Shown here: positions 61,976-64,000 of the stretch, one piece after another
Numbering within the stretch: position 1 is the first letter of the stretch
Layout: each line of letters begins with the position of its first letter
Origin: Sporosalibacterium faouarense
GTDB taxonomy: Bacteria > Bacillota > Clostridia > Tissierellales > VENL01
DNA length: 64,000 nucleotides
Direction: 5' to 3'
Assembly (NCBI RefSeq): GCF_016765695.1
Contig: NZ_JAETGO010000023.1
Coordinates: 1-64,000 of the forward strand
Made by a program: the position numbers and the translations under genes
The notes under the pieces: generated by a model
The model's database searches: none
The model's input: the letters and a program-made list of their open reading frames with translations, nothing else
Told to the model about the DNA's origin: nothing

Positions 61976-63073
61976 GTGAAGAAGAAAAGCTTGGGTGTAA
62001 TTCTCGTTGTAATTTTAATTTGTTCGATGGCTGGGGCAGGAACTATGGCTTGGTTCACTAGTCAAGCTACTAGTGATAATAATGTTTTTGCAGCTGGTAC
62101 ATTGATCTTAGGCTCGGAAGGAGCTAATAATGATGATATTTATAATACATTTGAGAAAGTAGAGTTTCCAGATATGGAGCCTGGTCAACCATTTGTGCAG
62201 GTACAAGAAACTATATTAAAAAATGTAGGGTCACTACCTTTTTATCTATATAGAATGACAGCATCACAGTTAGAGGATAATAATCTGAACAATGAGATTG
62301 ATGATACTAAATTAAATGATGTCTTAACATTAAAAATCACTTTAAAGGATATGGAAGAAGATGCAGATGAAGAACAAGTATACTATGGCAAATTAAGTCA
62401 ATTAAAGCTTGATAATGGAGGATTTTTTGATCCTATATATGATGTACGACCAGGTGAAAAGAAGGTGATGAAAATTTATGCCGAATTGCCACCTGAAGTT
62501 ACTAATGAATATCAAGGACTAAGCATGATATGTGATCTAACACTATATGCTAAGCAAAACAATGTTCCTATTCAGGGAGATCCCCAAAATCAGTGGCATG
62601 ATTTACAACAAGGGAGTGTAACGAATTTCTCAGTTAAAGGTATAAATCATAGGCCTCTTCTTAGAAATCTGGTGACTTTTGACTGGGATTGGAATCCAGA
62701 TGATAGTGATTATGAATTCTATGAAATTATGATAAAACACGAAACTGGTGATCCTAATGCTCAAATAACTGAGGAACGATGGGAAACAGAAGAGCCATTT
62801 CTTTGGTGGACAATTAAAACTCAACACTTATCAGAGGATATAGAAGTATATGATATGCTGACTGGTGAAGAGGTCGATTTAGATAAATGGGATGTTATTT
62901 GGGATCCATCAGAAGATAATATCAGCATTGCAATGTCAGCTTTTCCATCTGATTGGGATGGAATGGAAATAAAATTATCAGGTACTCAATATGAAGACCT
63001 GAATTCACCTGGAAACCCAGAGATAGATACTATTCAAAGTTTACCAATACAATATTGGTCATTTGATAGATAG
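61976..63073 (+). CDS. TasA/camelysin-like fibre protein 3
   Basis: 365 residues starting at GTG after aaggaggga. Signal MKKKSLGVILVVILICSMAG, then AWFTSQATSDNNVFAAGTL. N-terminal camelysin-type domain (about 45-200: DMEPGQPFVQVQETILKNVG, EYQGLSMICDLTLYAKQ), then a different C-terminal domain rich in Trp and Asp (RNLVTFDWDWNPDDSDYE) that has no counterpart in proteins 1 and 2. Probably a specialised subunit. Confidence 0.87.
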   Translation: MKKKSLGVILVVILICSMAGAGTMAWFTSQATSDNNVFAAGTLILGSEGANNDDIYNTFEKVEFPDMEPGQPFVQVQETILKNVGSLPFYLYRMTASQLEDNNLNNEIDDTKLNDVLTLKITLKDMEEDADEEQVYYGKLSQLKLDNGGFFDPIYDVRPGEKKVMKIYAELPPEVTNEYQGLSMICDLTLYAKQNNVPIQGDPQNQWHDLQQGSVTNFSVKGINHRPLLRNLVTFDWDWNPDDSDYEFYEIMIKHETGDPNAQITEERWETEEPFLWWTIKTQHLSEDIEVYDMLTGEEVDLDKWDVIWDPSEDNISIAMSAFPSDWDGMEIKLSGTQYEDLNSPGNPEIDTIQSLPIQYWSFDR

Positions 63074-63118
63074 AGTTAATACAAGTAGAGTTGACTCAAC
63101 TCTACTTGTATTAATACT
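63074..63118 (+). terminator. Hairpin after fibre protein 3
   Basis: Perfect stem taatacaagtagagttga/tcaactctacttgtatta. No strong T run, so partial readthrough into the next gene is possible. Confidence 0.6.
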
Positions 63119-63168
63119 TCATAAAAGTCAAAGATATTTATAGACTTTTGCAAGTGGGAGGTGGATGT

Positions 63169-64000
63169 GTGGTAAGAAAATATTTCTTAAAAAGAGTTAC
63201 ATCAATAATTGTTTTTGCATTATTGTTTGGAATAGTACCAACGAATTTTCAATATGGATATGCTGATAATAAAGCTCAACCTGATATAACATTATATATA
63301 CAGGGGGAGGATTCTGAAGGTGGGCCTATGTTTCATACTTCAGGAGATGCATCGGCAAACTCACTTTGGGCTCCTGGAGTTACTAAAAATGGGACCTGGA
63401 GAATTTATAATAATTATTCCGAGAGAATTAAAGTGAATAATCTTAGCTTAGTTATGAATTTGGAAAAGTTAGAGAATGGCAAATATAAAAAAATTACAGA
63501 TAAAGAACTGATTGAAACCTACGCTAAAAGTATGAAGGTAACGGTAAAGAAAGGAACAATACTAAACTTTACAAATACAATTTTTGACAAAAGTTTTTTT
63601 GAAATGCTTTATGGAAAAAACAATCTGGAATATGATGGATATGACCTACCTACATCAGATCAGTTTAGTATTAGATCAAATAAATATGTTGATTTAGAAT
63701 ATACTGTTCATATGAAAGAAGACGCTGGCAATGAATTACAAGGGATTAGGGCTAATGTAAGCTTTATAATCAATAGCCATGAAAATCCAAAGTATGATCC
63801 CCCAGATTCACACAATGATTCCGATGATTCGGATAAGGAAACTGATTCTGATGAATCAAGTAACGCAGAGGGTTTAAGTGAAATAGATGACTCAGATAGC
63901 TCAGATGAACCACCAGATATTCAAAGTCACTGGGCCCATGACTGTATAATAACCCTAATTGATTATGACATAATAAAAGGGTATCCTGATGGTACCATAA
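63169..64000 (+). CDS. Second TasA-like domain protein with SLH repeats (cut by window end)
   Basis: 277 codons visible, open to the right edge, so partial. GTG 63169 follows gggaggtgg. Signal (about 2-30, TSIIVFALLFGIVPT), beta-rich domain homologous to that of the 57338 gene (SLWAPGVTKNGTWRIYNN; YDGYDLPTSDQFSIRSNK), an Asp/Ser linker, and the start of an SLH repeat (SHWAHDCIITLIDYDIIKGY). Probably the wall anchor for the second unit. Confidence 0.88.
   Translation, partial: MVRKYFLKRVTSIIVFALLFGIVPTNFQYGYADNKAQPDITLYIQGEDSEGGPMFHTSGDASANSLWAPGVTKNGTWRIYNNYSERIKVNNLSLVMNLEKLENGKYKKITDKELIETYAKSMKVTVKKGTILNFTNTIFDKSFFEMLYGKNNLEYDGYDLPTSDQFSIRSNKYVDLEYTVHMKEDAGNELQGIRANVSFIINSHENPKYDPPDSHNDSDDSDKETDSDESSNAEGLSEIDDSDSSDEPPDIQSHWAHDCIITLIDYDIIKGYPDGTI

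Overview
The window is low-GC, densely coded DNA from a spore-forming anaerobe of the class Clostridia. Evidence for this: the order gin, lysine/ornithine-type decarboxylase, tmk, darA, holB, ricT, trmN6-like, rsmI, abrB, (spmA, spmB), metG, tatD, yabE-like, rnmV, rsmA and, further on, veg matches the csfB-to-veg region of Bacillus subtilis; spore genes (gin, spmA/B, ytrH/I, veg) are present; and two genes need UGA decoded as selenocysteine, as is common in Alkaliphilus-like Clostridia. The genus cannot be fixed from sequence reading alone.

Layout. 0-7 kb: tail of an unknown gene, a Yip1-type membrane protein, two tandem L25/Ctc ribosomal proteins, and a fumarase (two subunits) plus malic enzyme cluster that could take fumarate to pyruvate. 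7-28 kb: the conserved csfB-rnmV-rsmA core described above, with a methionine-type T-box before metG, two tandem c-di-AMP receptor genes, a MATE exporter with a structured leader, and a Met/Pro-rich repeat protein. 28-49 kb: redox, metal and sporulation genes. These include a selenocysteine glutaredoxin followed by its cysteine paralogue, a CcdA/TlpA/Lgt-like cassette, a HesB-like selenoprotein, a Crp/Fnr regulator with its sites, Mrp, a copA-copZ-csoR copper cluster, corA with a possible leader peptide, an H-NOX chemoreceptor with an oxygen-type haem pocket, a SpoIID-amidase fusion, and veg.

49.6-64 kb is one surface-structure locus. Two near-identical c-di-GMP-II riboswitches each precede a transcription unit. 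The first unit carries a sensor kinase/response regulator pair, two small proteins with SipW-type signal regions and a signal peptidase fused to a multi-spanning membrane domain; then come a TasA-like protein, a DUF5305 protein and a TasA-like protein with three S-layer homology (SLH) repeats. The second unit carries a SipW-type peptidase, three TasA/camelysin-like proteins and a second SLH-anchored protein cut by the window end. My inference is a c-di-GMP-induced extracellular fibre or surface layer, processed by dedicated signal peptidases and held to the wall by SLH proteins.

A second regulatory theme is a 17-bp CsoR-type palindrome (ATACCC...GGTAT) found at three promoters: the Cys-glutaredoxin, ccdA and the HesB-like selenoprotein. 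The window also encodes a CsoR with the Cys-His-Cys ligand set of copper sensors. A third theme is a TGTGA-N6-TCACA site at the Crp/Fnr gene itself and at a DUF1858 gene, with a weaker copy before mrp.
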